The notes under the pieces are model-generated. The model was not told where the DNA came from, did no database searches, and saw only the letters and a program-made list of their open reading frames with translations. Source: an uncultured Bacteroides sp. (GTDB taxonomy: Bacteria; Bacteroidota; Bacteroidia; Bacteroidales; Bacteroidaceae). Taken from it: a DNA stretch of 64,000 nt. Position 1 is the stretch's first letter. Every line of letters begins with the position of its first letter. The stretch is taken from assembly GCA_944320865.1 (NCBI GenBank), contig CALUJC010000008.1, forward strand, positions 1 to 64,000, given 5' to 3'. Below, piece after piece: positions 55,568-63,976 of the stretch. Made by a program: the position numbers and the translations under genes.

Positions 55568-55648
55568 AGGTCTATAAAAATAGGCATACATTTCGTATTT
55601 TTATGGTTTAGCACAAAAAATGTATGCCCATTTTCATAGATCTTTTTC
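55568..55648 (+). terminator. Long hairpin terminator or attenuator before the GH123-like gene
   Basis: The 26-base arms 55568-55593 and 55618-55643 are inverted repeats with three mismatches (AGGTCTATAAAAATAGGCAT and its complement), with a 24-base loop. TTTTT follows on the plus strand. Frames on both strands begin MYAYFYR or MYAHFHR because the arms encode the same peptide in mirror. It lies 20 bases after the phosphodiesterase gene. Confidence 0.75.
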
Positions 55649-55679
55649 ATCAAATACCTCTACAGTACCTATTATAATT

Positions 55680-57458
55680 ATGAAAAGTATAAAAATATTT
55701 TTAGGAATAATACCATGGCTAATCTGCCCTACGTTTGTAATGTCCCAAGACAATAAATATCCTTTATTGCATTATGAGGAATTATCCGATACCAAACCTC
55801 ATGATGATCTATATAAATGGAATAGAATTAACCCTGCAGTCCAATTATACTGGGGGAGTACAGATGTGCGCTATTCCAAATACAATATCCCCCAAGATTT
55901 GAAAAAAAAGAAACTAAAAATTAAATCATGGAAAGGGGAGCATATAAGTTGTCAAGCTGTCTTATGGACTAAAAAAGATTTGCATAATGTTAGTGTAAGT
56001 CTAAAAGAGCTACGATGTGGTAAATCAATCATCCCAACTAAAAATATCCATCCGCATTTTGTAAGATATGTCATGACTGACGAACTTAATAAAGACAGAA
56101 AAAGCGGCTGTGGAAATCGAGAGAACAAAGCTGAATGGGACTCCCTATTAGTAGCAGATGCTTTGGACATAATTGACAGAATAGATGTGCAAGCCTATAC
56201 AACACGACCTATATGGATAAATATAGATATTCCACATGATATTCAGCATGGCACATATAGTGGTTCTCTAATTATAAAAAGTGACCAAACAAAGCAGACG
56301 GCACTTTCTATTGAGATAGAGGTTATTAACAAAGTATTGACAAAGCCTTCAGAGTGGAACTTTTTTTTAGATTTATGGCAAAACCCCTATGCAGTAGCAC
56401 GCTATTATCAAGTTCCATTATGGAGTAAGGCACATTTTGACGCGATGCGTCCAATTATGAAAATGCTAGCCGATGCAGGCCAACATGTCATAACAGCCAG
56501 CATCATGCATAAACCATGGGACGGACAAACAGAAGACCATTATGACAGCATGGTCACTAAAATAAAAAAGATAGATGGCTCATGGAAATATGACTATGCA
56601 GTATTTGATATATGGGTAAATTTCATGATGTCAGATATTGGAATTGACAGTTTAATTTCTTGCTACACGATTATTCCATGGAATTTGTCATTTGACTATT
56701 ATGATGAAGCAACTAATAGAGTACAATTTATAAAAACCAAACCTCACGAAACTTCATTTTCAGACTATTGGTTACCATTCCTTAAAGATTTCTCGGCTCA
56801 TTTACGAAAAAAAGGATGGTTTGAAAAAACATCCATATCCATGGATGAGCGCGCGTTGAATGACATGATAGAAGCAATAAAAGTAATAAAAAAAGCCGAT
56901 CCTGACTATAAAATAAGTTTAGCTGGCAATTATCATAAAGAGATAGAACGTGATCTATATTATTTAACGATACCTTATGGGAATACACTACCGGAGGACA
57001 TTAAATCAAGAAGAGAAAATAATAAGCAAATAAGTTGCGTTTACACTTGTTGCGTGGAACCATTTCCCAATATTTTCACATTTTCCCCTCCTGCTGAAGC
57101 CGCTTGGACGGTACTTCATGCCTTAGCAGAAGGCTACGATGGTTTTCTTAGATGGGCGGTGAATAGCTGGCCAAATGATCCATTAAGAGACTCCAGGTTT
57201 AGGACATGGGCGGCAGGAGATACTTATTGCATATATCCAGGTCCTAGAAGTAGTATTAGGTTTGAGAAGTTGATGGAAGGTTTGCAAGCATGTGAAAAAA
57301 TACATTTACTTACAAAAGAATACAAGAAATCTGGAAACACGAAAAAACTAATTAAACTAAATGAGCTCTTATCAAAATTTACCATCAAAGGATTCATAAA
57401 ATCCAATCAAACAACCGAAGAAGTCCTAAAAGAGCTACATTCCTTTTTAAATTCTTGA
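55680..57458 (+). CDS. GH123/DUF4091-like glycoside hydrolase
   Basis: The 592-residue protein (start at 55680) has a signal peptide (MKSIKIFLGIIPWLICPTFV). A beta-sandwich N-terminal region (about 30-215) precedes a TIM-barrel-like part with FFLDLWQNPYAVARYYQVPL and D389-E390 in TSISMDERALNDM, the Asp-Glu pair used by GH123 beta-N-acetylgalactosaminidases. It ends with ALAEGYDGFLRWAVNSWPND, the DUF4091 segment. GH123 enzymes use the substrate N-acetyl group in catalysis. It ends the AT-rich island. The frame is open to 55620, but that part is inside the hairpin. Confidence 0.82.
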   Translation: MKSIKIFLGIIPWLICPTFVMSQDNKYPLLHYEELSDTKPHDDLYKWNRINPAVQLYWGSTDVRYSKYNIPQDLKKKKLKIKSWKGEHISCQAVLWTKKDLHNVSVSLKELRCGKSIIPTKNIHPHFVRYVMTDELNKDRKSGCGNRENKAEWDSLLVADALDIIDRIDVQAYTTRPIWINIDIPHDIQHGTYSGSLIIKSDQTKQTALSIEIEVINKVLTKPSEWNFFLDLWQNPYAVARYYQVPLWSKAHFDAMRPIMKMLADAGQHVITASIMHKPWDGQTEDHYDSMVTKIKKIDGSWKYDYAVFDIWVNFMMSDIGIDSLISCYTIIPWNLSFDYYDEATNRVQFIKTKPHETSFSDYWLPFLKDFSAHLRKKGWFEKTSISMDERALNDMIEAIKVIKKADPDYKISLAGNYHKEIERDLYYLTIPYGNTLPEDIKSRRENNKQISCVYTCCVEPFPNIFTFSPPAEAAWTVLHALAEGYDGFLRWAVNSWPNDPLRDSRFRTWAAGDTYCIYPGPRSSIRFEKLMEGLQACEKIHLLTKEYKKSGNTKKLIKLNELLSKFTIKGFIKSNQTTEEVLKELHSFLNS

Positions 57459-57511
57459 TAGGATATGGATTTATTATCAAAAATGTAACAAACAAAATAA
57501 AAGGAAAGGAG

Positions 57512-57519
57512 TATCTTTG
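57512..57519 (+). promoter_or_regulatory. -7 box for the alkaline phosphatase
   Basis: TATCTTTG matches TAnnTTTG, about 55 bases before the ATG at 57575. No clear TTG is present at -33 and I see no pho-box-like direct repeats. Confidence 0.55.
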
Positions 57520-57574
57520 CCCTGAGATTTTCAAACATACTCCCTACCTAAATTCATTAAAATACACATAAGAC

Positions 57575-58957
57575 ATGAAACGACTGACAAGTTTTCTCCT
57601 CCTGGCACTGTTTATCATAGCAGCCGCACAGGCACAACGCGCCAAGTATGTATTCTACTTCATCGGCGACGGAATGGGCCTGAACCAAGTGAACACCACC
57701 GAAATGTACCTTGCCGAACTGGAAGGACGCATCGGCACCAAGCCCCTGCAATTCGCCTCATTCCCCGTGGCAGGCATGGCCACCACATTCTCCGCCTCCA
57801 ACTCCATTACCGACTCTGCTGCAGGAGGCACGGCGTTGGCCACCGGGCACAAAACATACAACGGCGCCCTGGGCGTAGATGCCGACAAAAACAACGTGTA
57901 CAGCATTGCCGTCCGCGCACAAAAGGCAGGCCGACGGGTGGGTATTACCACCAGCGTGGGCGTGGACCACGCCACCCCGGCTGCCTTCTACGCCCACCAG
58001 GCAGACCGTGGCACTTATGATGACATAGCCATCGACCTCATAGAAGCAGGCTTTGACTTTTACGCCGGCAGCGGATTCAACGCCAAAGACGGCGGCGCCA
58101 AGGCCATCCCCGCCATCGAGCAAGCCGGATACACCGTAGCCCGTGGCATCGACGAATATCAAGACAAGGCAACTGATGCCAGCAAGATGCTCCTTATTCA
58201 AGAAGAAGACGGCTTGCCCTGGTGCCTGCCCTACGCCATAGACCGCGATGAAGACGACATGACCCTGGAGCAGATTACGGAAAGCGCCATCGACTTCTTG
58301 AGCAAAGACAACCGCAAAGGCTTTTTCCTGATGGTAGAAGGCGGAAAGATTGACTGGGCCTGCCACGACAACGATGCCGCCACCGTGCTCAATGAAGTCA
58401 TCGACTTGGACAACGCCGTCAAGGAAGCCTACGAATTCTACCTGCAACACCCCAAGGAAACACTGATTGTAATCACCGCCGACCACGAGACGGGAGGCCT
58501 TGGCCTGGGCTACCAGGGCTACACGCTAAACCTGAAAGCCTTGGCATGCCAAAAACAATCGGCCGAAGCCTTGTCACGCATCATCACCGACCTGCGTAAA
58601 ACAGAAAAGACTACATGGGAAGACATGAAGGCCTTGCTTGCAGAACATATGGGTTTCTGGGAAAAGCTACCCTTGACGTGGGAACAAGAAAGAATGCTGC
58701 ACGATGCTTTCGACGAATCGTTCACCAAGCGCCACGTGGTCTTTACCGAAAGCCTTTATTCCAGGACTGAGCCCGTGGCCGTGGCAGCCCGCAAAGTCAT
58801 GAACCAAATAGCCAAGGCCGGCTGGACAACCGGTGACCATAGCGCAGAATATGTCCCGGTATTTGCCATCGGCGCAGGGGCACAGCTGTTCAGTGGGAAA
58901 ATGGATAATACCGACATCCCCAAACGCATTGCCAAGGCTGCCGGATACAAGTGGTAA
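57575..58957 (+). CDS. Alkaline phosphatase (PhoA superfamily)
   Basis: The 460-residue protein has a signal peptide (through IIAAAQAQ), the metal ligand region YFIGDGMGLNQVN, the nucleophile S81 in TDSAAGGTALATGHKT, and ITADHETGGLGLG for the second metal site. It should release phosphate from monoesters in the periplasm. It is 460 residues against about 450 for E. coli PhoA. Base use matches the core genome and not the island upstream. Confidence 0.93.
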   Translation: MKRLTSFLLLALFIIAAAQAQRAKYVFYFIGDGMGLNQVNTTEMYLAELEGRIGTKPLQFASFPVAGMATTFSASNSITDSAAGGTALATGHKTYNGALGVDADKNNVYSIAVRAQKAGRRVGITTSVGVDHATPAAFYAHQADRGTYDDIAIDLIEAGFDFYAGSGFNAKDGGAKAIPAIEQAGYTVARGIDEYQDKATDASKMLLIQEEDGLPWCLPYAIDRDEDDMTLEQITESAIDFLSKDNRKGFFLMVEGGKIDWACHDNDAATVLNEVIDLDNAVKEAYEFYLQHPKETLIVITADHETGGLGLGYQGYTLNLKALACQKQSAEALSRIITDLRKTEKTTWEDMKALLAEHMGFWEKLPLTWEQERMLHDAFDESFTKRHVVFTESLYSRTEPVAVAARKVMNQIAKAGWTTGDHSAEYVPVFAIGAGAQLFSGKMDNTDIPKRIAKAAGYKW

Positions 58958-58964
58958 TAGGGAA

Positions 58965-59052
58965 ACAGCGATTAACGATTAGGGGTTAGTGATTAGTGTT
59001 TAATACATGCTGGCATAGCATTATTAACCGCTAATCACTAACCCCTAACTAC
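58965..59052. repeat. Word-iterated hairpin, family 2, copy 2
   Basis: AGGGGTTAGTGATTAG (58981-58996) and its complement CTAATCACTAACCCCT (59031-59046) form a perfect 16-bp inverted repeat. Pairing continues inward to a GCATGCTGGCATAGC-like core. It lies between convergent genes and probably ends both transcripts. Confidence 0.8.
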
Positions 59053-59066
59053 TTTTAATCCTATGC

Positions 59067-60923
59067 TTACAGCGCAGGCAGCAGGTACTTCCATATAAGG
59101 TTCAGCTCGGCCTGCATATCCGGCAGGTGGGCGGTAACCACAATGACGGCATCCTTATCCGGCAATACCAAGATGTACTGCCCGTTGGCTCCATCGGCAC
59201 GGAAGGCATTATGACGACAACGCCACATCTGGTAGCCATAGCCTTGCAGCCAATCGCTGTTCTTGGGCGTCATCTTCATTTTTTTGAGCCATTCAGGCCT
59301 AACCCCTGCAGGCAATGAAGGCACTTGGGCAGCCGAAGCCTCTTTCACCCAACCTTCGGGCAACACCTGCTTGCCCTGCCACTTGCCATCCTGCAACAGC
59401 AGCAGGCCCATCTTGGCAAGGTCTTCCGTCTTGAGGTACAAGCCCCAGCCGCCGGTGTTGACACCCTGCGGACTTTCTTCCCAACGCACATTCACAATGC
59501 CCAGCGGGCGGAACAGGCGCGGCCACAGGTAGTCTACAATCTTCTGTCCCGTCACCTTCTGCACAATGGCCGAAAGCATGTAAGTTCCCACGCTGTTGTA
59601 GCAGAAGAACGTACCCGGCTTATGCTCTACCGGCCAAGCCAGGAATCCTTTCACCCAATCGGCATCTTGCTTGCCACGCACGTCGCGCGTAGGGTCTGTA
59701 TCATGCCCGCAGTTCATGGTGAGCAGATGGCGCACAGTCATCTCCTTCAAGTTATCGCTCACCTCGGCAGGCAGTTTGTCGGGGAAGAAGGAGATAACTT
59801 TGTCGTCCAGCTTCAGCTTACCCTCGGCAATGGCAAAGCCCACGGCGGTAGAAGTGAAAGTCTTGCTCACGGAGTTCAAGATGTGCGGCTCGTTCTCGCG
59901 CCCTTCACTCATCCAGTTGGCAGAGAGCACCTGGCCATGCTGCACAATCATCAGGCTATGCAGGTCTTGCTTTTCCTTTTGGGCGGCAGCCAGATACTTC
60001 TGCACGGCCTTGTCCAACTTCTTGGAGGCTTCGCCCCGTGGCAGGCTCTTGGTCAGCTGGTTGATATCCATCAGGCGGATGCCACGTTCCTCAATGGCTT
60101 GCTTCACACGGGGACTGGTCAACAGGTCGGTCACGCCCTGGCGGTCGGTAGCCACGTTTTCATAGCCGATGTGGAAAACGGTCTTCATCTCATCGTTGTC
60201 ATAAGCCGGATGGTCGAGGAAAAGATAGCGTTTGCCTGGCTCCAGTTTCTCCAATGCGGCAAGAAAGCTCGCCTCTTTCTCTTGCGGGGTCTTGCTGGGG
60301 CCTGCATAACCAATGTACTGGAAATTATAGTCCTTATCGGAATCCATACGGTCTATGCAAGACAGATTGTACTCCTTAGCCAATCTGAGTGTCAGCTCGT
60401 TCACCTCTTTCGTAAAAGCAGTAGAAGCCATGTGCCCCGTCAAGTGACTCAGTTGGGGAATGTTTTGCAAAGCCACCTCTATTTGCGCACGGAATTCCTG
60501 TTCAATCTCGCGGATGTCCCACTCATGCTCGGTAAGCGCCTGCCCCGGATAATTGGGATTGGGCTTAATCATAGGATAAAAGTAACCGTCCTTGTCCGTC
60601 AGACTGGGGCAATGTGTCAGCGGACGCCATTTCACGTTTTCCCACTCGCTGGTCAGCGTCAGGTGCAGGCCTACATCCAGCCCCGGGTTCTCCTTCAGCA
60701 TCTTCACCGCCTCCGGGAACCATGCAGCCACCGGCATCACCTCCACACTTTTGGCAATGCCCTGGCGGTAAGTCTCCACACAAGCCTCGTTCACCGAGTG
60801 GAAGGCACCCATGTCGTCAATGCGTATCACCAGTTCCGGGGGAGTATCCTGCCCCCATGCAGAAACCGAGCCTGCCACCAGCAGGCATCCGGTCAAAATA
60901 GAAAAATAGTTTTTCATGTCCAA
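59067..60923 (-). CDS. YdjC/ChbG-like deacetylase fused to a beta-lactamase-family serine hydrolase
   Basis: The 618-residue protein has a signal peptide (through VSAWGQ), an N-terminal YdjC/ChbG-like domain (about 30-300) with metal-site residues D36-D37 (RIDDMGA), H87 (VGLHLTL), H164 and H238 (FLDHPAY), and a C-terminal PF00144 serine hydrolase domain (about 320-610) with S351-V-S-K354 and Y442-N443. ChbG-type enzymes remove the acetyl group from GlcNAc in chitooligosaccharides. The fusion suggests that two steps act on one exported substrate. A Met three codons in (60917) is an alternative start. Confidence 0.85.
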   Translation of the reverse strand: MDMKNYFSILTGCLLVAGSVSAWGQDTPPELVIRIDDMGAFHSVNEACVETYRQGIAKSVEVMPVAAWFPEAVKMLKENPGLDVGLHLTLTSEWENVKWRPLTHCPSLTDKDGYFYPMIKPNPNYPGQALTEHEWDIREIEQEFRAQIEVALQNIPQLSHLTGHMASTAFTKEVNELTLRLAKEYNLSCIDRMDSDKDYNFQYIGYAGPSKTPQEKEASFLAALEKLEPGKRYLFLDHPAYDNDEMKTVFHIGYENVATDRQGVTDLLTSPRVKQAIEERGIRLMDINQLTKSLPRGEASKKLDKAVQKYLAAAQKEKQDLHSLMIVQHGQVLSANWMSEGRENEPHILNSVSKTFTSTAVGFAIAEGKLKLDDKVISFFPDKLPAEVSDNLKEMTVRHLLTMNCGHDTDPTRDVRGKQDADWVKGFLAWPVEHKPGTFFCYNSVGTYMLSAIVQKVTGQKIVDYLWPRLFRPLGIVNVRWEESPQGVNTGGWGLYLKTEDLAKMGLLLLQDGKWQGKQVLPEGWVKEASAAQVPSLPAGVRPEWLKKMKMTPKNSDWLQGYGYQMWRCRHNAFRADGANGQYILVLPDKDAVIVVTAHLPDMQAELNLIWKYLLPAL

Positions 60924-60980
60924 CTATATATTAATTATAAGTAGATGTCAATGCATTTTGACTTTACCTCCATGACCCCT

Positions 60981-61745
60981 TTATGGCCTTGTCTCCCCCT
61001 CGATATAGTTCTCCAGGAAAAGATGTTCCCCGTCAAACACGGCATACGAGAAGAAATTAATCCAATCGCCCAAAATCACAACACGCGCCGAAGCACTCAG
61101 CATCAAGTCAAGCTCTATGTGGCGATGCCCGTAAATGAAATAGTTGATGTCGGGATGTCCCTTCAGGTATTCCTTTGAGTAAGTCACCAGATTCTCCTTG
61201 TCCTCGCCCATATAGTCGGGGTCTTTGCCTCCCTCCCGCTTCAGACGGCTATGCTTAGCCCAGCGCAAGCCCAACTCCACACTCCAACGGGGGTGCAAGG
61301 CCGAGAACAACCTTTGCAAGGTATGGCTATGAAACATGGCACGCAGAAGTTTGAAGTTCACGTCCGCATCACCCAATCCGTCACCATGCGCCAGGTAGAA
61401 CTCCCGGCCATAAATCTCCGTGGTAAGAGGTTCACGGTGCAAGATGACACCGCACTCCGTGGTCAAGTAATCACCGCACCAGATATCGTGGTTACCCGTA
61501 AAGAAATGTACTTCCACACCCATGTCTGTCAATTCGGACAATTTGCCCAAAAAACGAGTAAAGCCCCGGGGAACCACCGTGCGGAACTCATACCAGAAGT
61601 CGAACATATCGCCCAGCAGGTACACGGCTGCCGCCTTGTGCTTGATGCTGTCCAAGAAGTTCACCAAGCGCCGCTCCTGTGTCCGCCCATGTGCAATGGC
61701 ACGGCAACCCAAGTGGGCATCCGAAAGGAAATAGACATTCTTCAT
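60981..61745 (-). CDS. lpxH: UDP-2,3-diacylglucosamine diphosphatase, LpxH-like
   Basis: The 254-residue metallophosphoesterase has the motif set of LpxH: FLSDAHLGC, LLGDMFDFWYEF, FFTGNHDIWCGD and FIYGHRHIELDL. It cleaves UDP-diacylglucosamine to lipid X in lipid A synthesis. No export signal is visible, as expected. It lies 57 bases upstream of the deacetylase-hydrolase gene; the family-2 hairpin separates it from the TlpA-like gene. Confidence 0.9.
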   Translation of the reverse strand: MKNVYFLSDAHLGCRAIAHGRTQERRLVNFLDSIKHKAAAVYLLGDMFDFWYEFRTVVPRGFTRFLGKLSELTDMGVEVHFFTGNHDIWCGDYLTTECGVILHREPLTTEIYGREFYLAHGDGLGDADVNFKLLRAMFHSHTLQRLFSALHPRWSVELGLRWAKHSRLKREGGKDPDYMGEDKENLVTYSKEYLKGHPDINYFIYGHRHIELDLMLSASARVVILGDWINFFSYAVFDGEHLFLENYIEGETRP

Positions 61746-61867
61746 TAGCGATTAAGTGTTTGGGATTAGGGATTAGTGATTAGCGATTAAGGGTTAGTGA
61801 TTAGGTATTAGGGAGTAGTGTTCAGCACGTATTAATCATTAATCACTAATACCTAATCATTAATCAC
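61746..61867. repeat. Word-iterated hairpin, family 2, copy 3
   Basis: The left side repeats GATTAGTGATTAG-like words. TTAGTGATTAGGTATTAG (61794-61811) pairs with CTAATACCTAATCATTAA (61846-61863) at 17 of 18 positions, around a core with TTCAGCACGTATTAATC. The right arm ends at the stop codon of the TlpA-like gene. Confidence 0.8.
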
Positions 61868-62410
61868 TTACTTAAACAGTTCATCCAAGTACGTATAGAA
61901 AGCAGGATCTTCGCCCACTACAATTTTGGCAATCTTCCCCTCGGGATCTACCACAATCTTCGTAGGATAACCGGGCACGCCATACAGCTTGCTTACATCC
62001 GGATTGCCCGCATTGCGCACATGCAGCCAAGGCAAAGCATACTTCTCCACGGCAGCCTTCCATTTGGCCTCCGTATCACGGCAATCAATGCCCAAAATTT
62101 CCATCCGGTCCTCATATTTGGCATAATACTTCTTCATGTCGGGAATGCCCTTGATGCACCAGCCGCACCAGCTGCCCCAAAAGTCCAATACCACATACTT
62201 GCCCCGCAACGACGATAGTGCCAGGTCGTTGCCCTGCAAATCTTTCAACGTAAAGTCCGGAGCCATCTGCCCTTCGGCAATGTTTTGGCTCACCACTTTT
62301 ACCTCCTGACTACCAGCCACGGGCGATGAAGCATACGCCTCCATACCGCCTGCGCAACCCAATGTTGCCACGGCCAATGCCACCCACAAGTTCAGTTTCA
62401 TTCTTTTCAT
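61868..62410 (-). CDS. TlpA-like periplasmic thiol-disulfide oxidoreductase
   Basis: The 180-residue protein has an N-terminal membrane anchor or signal (about 4-27, LWVALAVATLGCAGG), then a thioredoxin-like AhpC/TSA-TlpA domain with FWGSWCGWCIKGIPDM and its CGWC active site. It continues to VDPEGKIAKIVVGED. A Cys at residue 19 (TLGCAGG) may be a lipobox, so it may be a lipoprotein. It probably reduces exported proteins. Confidence 0.9.
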   Translation of the reverse strand: MKRMKLNLWVALAVATLGCAGGMEAYASSPVAGSQEVKVVSQNIAEGQMAPDFTLKDLQGNDLALSSLRGKYVVLDFWGSWCGWCIKGIPDMKKYYAKYEDRMEILGIDCRDTEAKWKAAVEKYALPWLHVRNAGNPDVSKLYGVPGYPTKIVVDPEGKIAKIVVGEDPAFYTYLDELFK

Positions 62411-62469
62411 AATGCTTGCTTTTTCTGTAAATGTACAAAATCAAATGACAATTTATCGGGCGAAGCCCC

Positions 62470-62558
62470 GAAATGAAGAACTAAAAATGAAGAATTCAGT
62501 TACCGCTGCATCTGCATCCCTGAGAATTCTTCATTCATTATTCTTAATTCTTCATTAA
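62470..62558. repeat. Word-iterated hairpin, family 2, copy 4
   Basis: ATGAAGAACTAAAAATGAAG and then AATTC lie on the left. GAATTCTTCATTCATTATTC and TTAATTCTTCATT lie on the right, around the core GCTGCATCTGCATCC. The arms pair over about 20 bases. It lies between the TlpA-like gene and the SufT-like gene. Confidence 0.75.
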
Positions 62559-62596
62559 AGCGCACTTACGCGCGCATAAATCCCAATCCATCTATT

Positions 62597-62908
62597 TCAG
62601 AGGAAGCCCAGCTCCAGCTTTGCCTCCTCGCTCATCATGTCCTTGTCCCACTCCGGCTCAAACACAAGGTTCACCACAGCCGACTTCACGCCCTCTATCG
62701 ATTCCACCTTTTGACGCACGTCTTCCATAATGAACTCCGCCGCCGGACAATTGGGCGCGGTCAGCGTCATGTCGATGGCCACCTCTCCCCCGTCCGATAC
62801 ATCTATTTTGTATATCAACCCCAAGTCGTACACGTTTACCGGAATCTCCGGGTCGTACACCGTCTTGAGCATGGCCACCACTTTTTCTTCTATATCATAT
62901 TTCGTCAT
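62597..62908 (-). CDS. SufT/MIP18-like (DUF59) iron-sulfur assembly protein
   Basis: The 103-residue protein (start at 62908) has the DUF59/MIP18 signature YDPEIPVNVYDLGLIYKID and DMTLTAPNCPAAEFIMEDV, with a Cys in TAPNC. Such proteins take part in Fe-S cluster maturation. The frame is open ten codons upstream, but that part overlaps the leader. A promoter at 62936-62966 fits this start. Confidence 0.9.
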   Translation of the reverse strand: MTKYDIEEKVVAMLKTVYDPEIPVNVYDLGLIYKIDVSDGGEVAIDMTLTAPNCPAAEFIMEDVRQKVESIEGVKSAVVNLVFEPEWDKDMMSEEAKLELGFL

Positions 62909-62935
62909 AAAAAAAGAACACTTTAAATTGTAGGG

Positions 62936-62966
62936 CAAAGCTAAAAAAAATCAGCGAAACAGCCAA
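62936..62966 (-). promoter_or_regulatory. Promoter for the SufT-like gene
   Basis: On the minus strand TTG (62964-62966), a 20-base spacer and TAGCTTTG (62936-62943) fit the consensus. Confidence 0.65.
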
Positions 62967-63039
62967 AAGCATTTCAAAAATGTCATTCTACATTTTTCAA
63001 TAACAGATTAGCCCATTTCTCTTTCAAATTAGAATACTA

Positions 63040-63214
63040 AGAGTCTGTTTAAATTTTCCTCTTTTAAGTTTTTATCAGCCCCTTTTTGAGCCTCTTTCCG
63101 GTCTCTTTTCCTGTTGTTATTCGTCACGTAGCCCGCTACGCTCCTCATGACAACAGGAAAATATCCTCGAAAACAGCCCTCAAAATGAGGCTGAGCAAAA
63201 TTTAAACAGGCTCT
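63040..63214. mobile_element. MITE-like element, 175 bp, with terminal inverted repeats
   Basis: AGAGTCTGTTTAAATTTT (63040-63057) and its complement AAAATTTAAACAGGCTCT (63197-63214) match at 17 of 18 positions. The inside carries a hairpin, TCCTGTTGT with ACAACAGGA, around CGTAGCCCGCTACG. No transposase is encoded. A possible target duplication is the base triplet TAA, seen on both sides if the first and last A/T are counted as flank. It lies between the SufT-like promoter and radC. Confidence 0.8.
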
Positions 63215-63265
63215 AAATCATTCATATCCGGCGTGAACTATTTTCCATTATATGGTCTGGGCCGT

Positions 63266-63976
63266 CTATAGCCCCCCTTCGTCATTAAAGCTATAATACC
63301 GCCCATCCGTCACCACCAAGTGGTCCAGCACCCGGATGTTCATCACCTTGGCAGCCCGTTGCACCTGCAGCGTCAGGCGGCGGTCTTCCTGGCTGGGCTG
63401 CACGTTGCCCGAGGGATGGTTGTGCACCAGAGCAATCTGCGTGGCACGTTGAAGCAATGCCTCACGCAAGATGGCACGCACATCAGCCGTAGTCTGGTCG
63501 ATGCCCCCTCGGCTGATGCGCACCTTGTCGATGACACGCGCCGCCTGATTGAGCAGCAACACCCAGAACTCCTCGGTAGGCAGGTCGCAAAGCAAGGGGT
63601 GAAACAACTCGTAAATGTCCTGCGACGAGCGGATGACGGCACGCTCCCGCCGCTCCTGCAACTTCCGGCGCTTGCCCAGCTCCAGCGCTGCCATCACCGT
63701 AATGCTCTTGGCCGGCCCCATGCCCTTGAAGCGGGCAAAGTCGCGCACCTCCCACTTGCCCAGCGCGTTCAAGTCATTGCCTGCCGCTGCCAATATCCTT
63801 TGCATCAAGGCCACGGCGCTCTCCTCCGTGTTGCCCGAACCTATCAGTATGCCCAGCAGTTCGGCATCGCTCAAGGCTTCCGCCCCTTTCAGCATCATCT
63901 TCTCCCGTGGGCGGTCCGCTTCCGACCATTGGGGGATGGTGAGACGGGCAGGAGTTTCTTTATCTAATGTATCCAT
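63266..63976 (-). CDS. radC: RadC family JAB-domain protein
   Basis: The 236-residue protein has an N-terminal helix-hairpin-helix region (LSDAELLGILIGSG) and a C-terminal JAB/MPN metalloprotease-like domain with ALVHNHPSGNVQPSQEDRR, the HxHx7SxxD set. RadC was linked to DNA repair by name, but its function remains uncertain. The start at 63976 lies 24 bases from the window edge. Confidence 0.9.
   Translation of the reverse strand: MDTLDKETPARLTIPQWSEADRPREKMMLKGAEALSDAELLGILIGSGNTEESAVALMQRILAAAGNDLNALGKWEVRDFARFKGMGPAKSITVMAALELGKRRKLQERRERAVIRSSQDIYELFHPLLCDLPTEEFWVLLLNQAARVIDKVRISRGGIDQTTADVRAILREALLQRATQIALVHNHPSGNVQPSQEDRRLTLQVQRAAKVMNIRVLDHLVVTDGRYYSFNDEGGL

Noticed and set aside
55568-55643. 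Possible invertible promoter
   Set aside because: The loop is only 24 bases, too short for an invertible segment, and contains no TAnnTTTG box. A hairpin terminator fits better.
59325-60944. Plus-strand frame of 539 codons over the deacetylase-hydrolase gene
   Set aside because: It is antisense to a protein with visible catalytic motifs in two domains; its own product has no signature.
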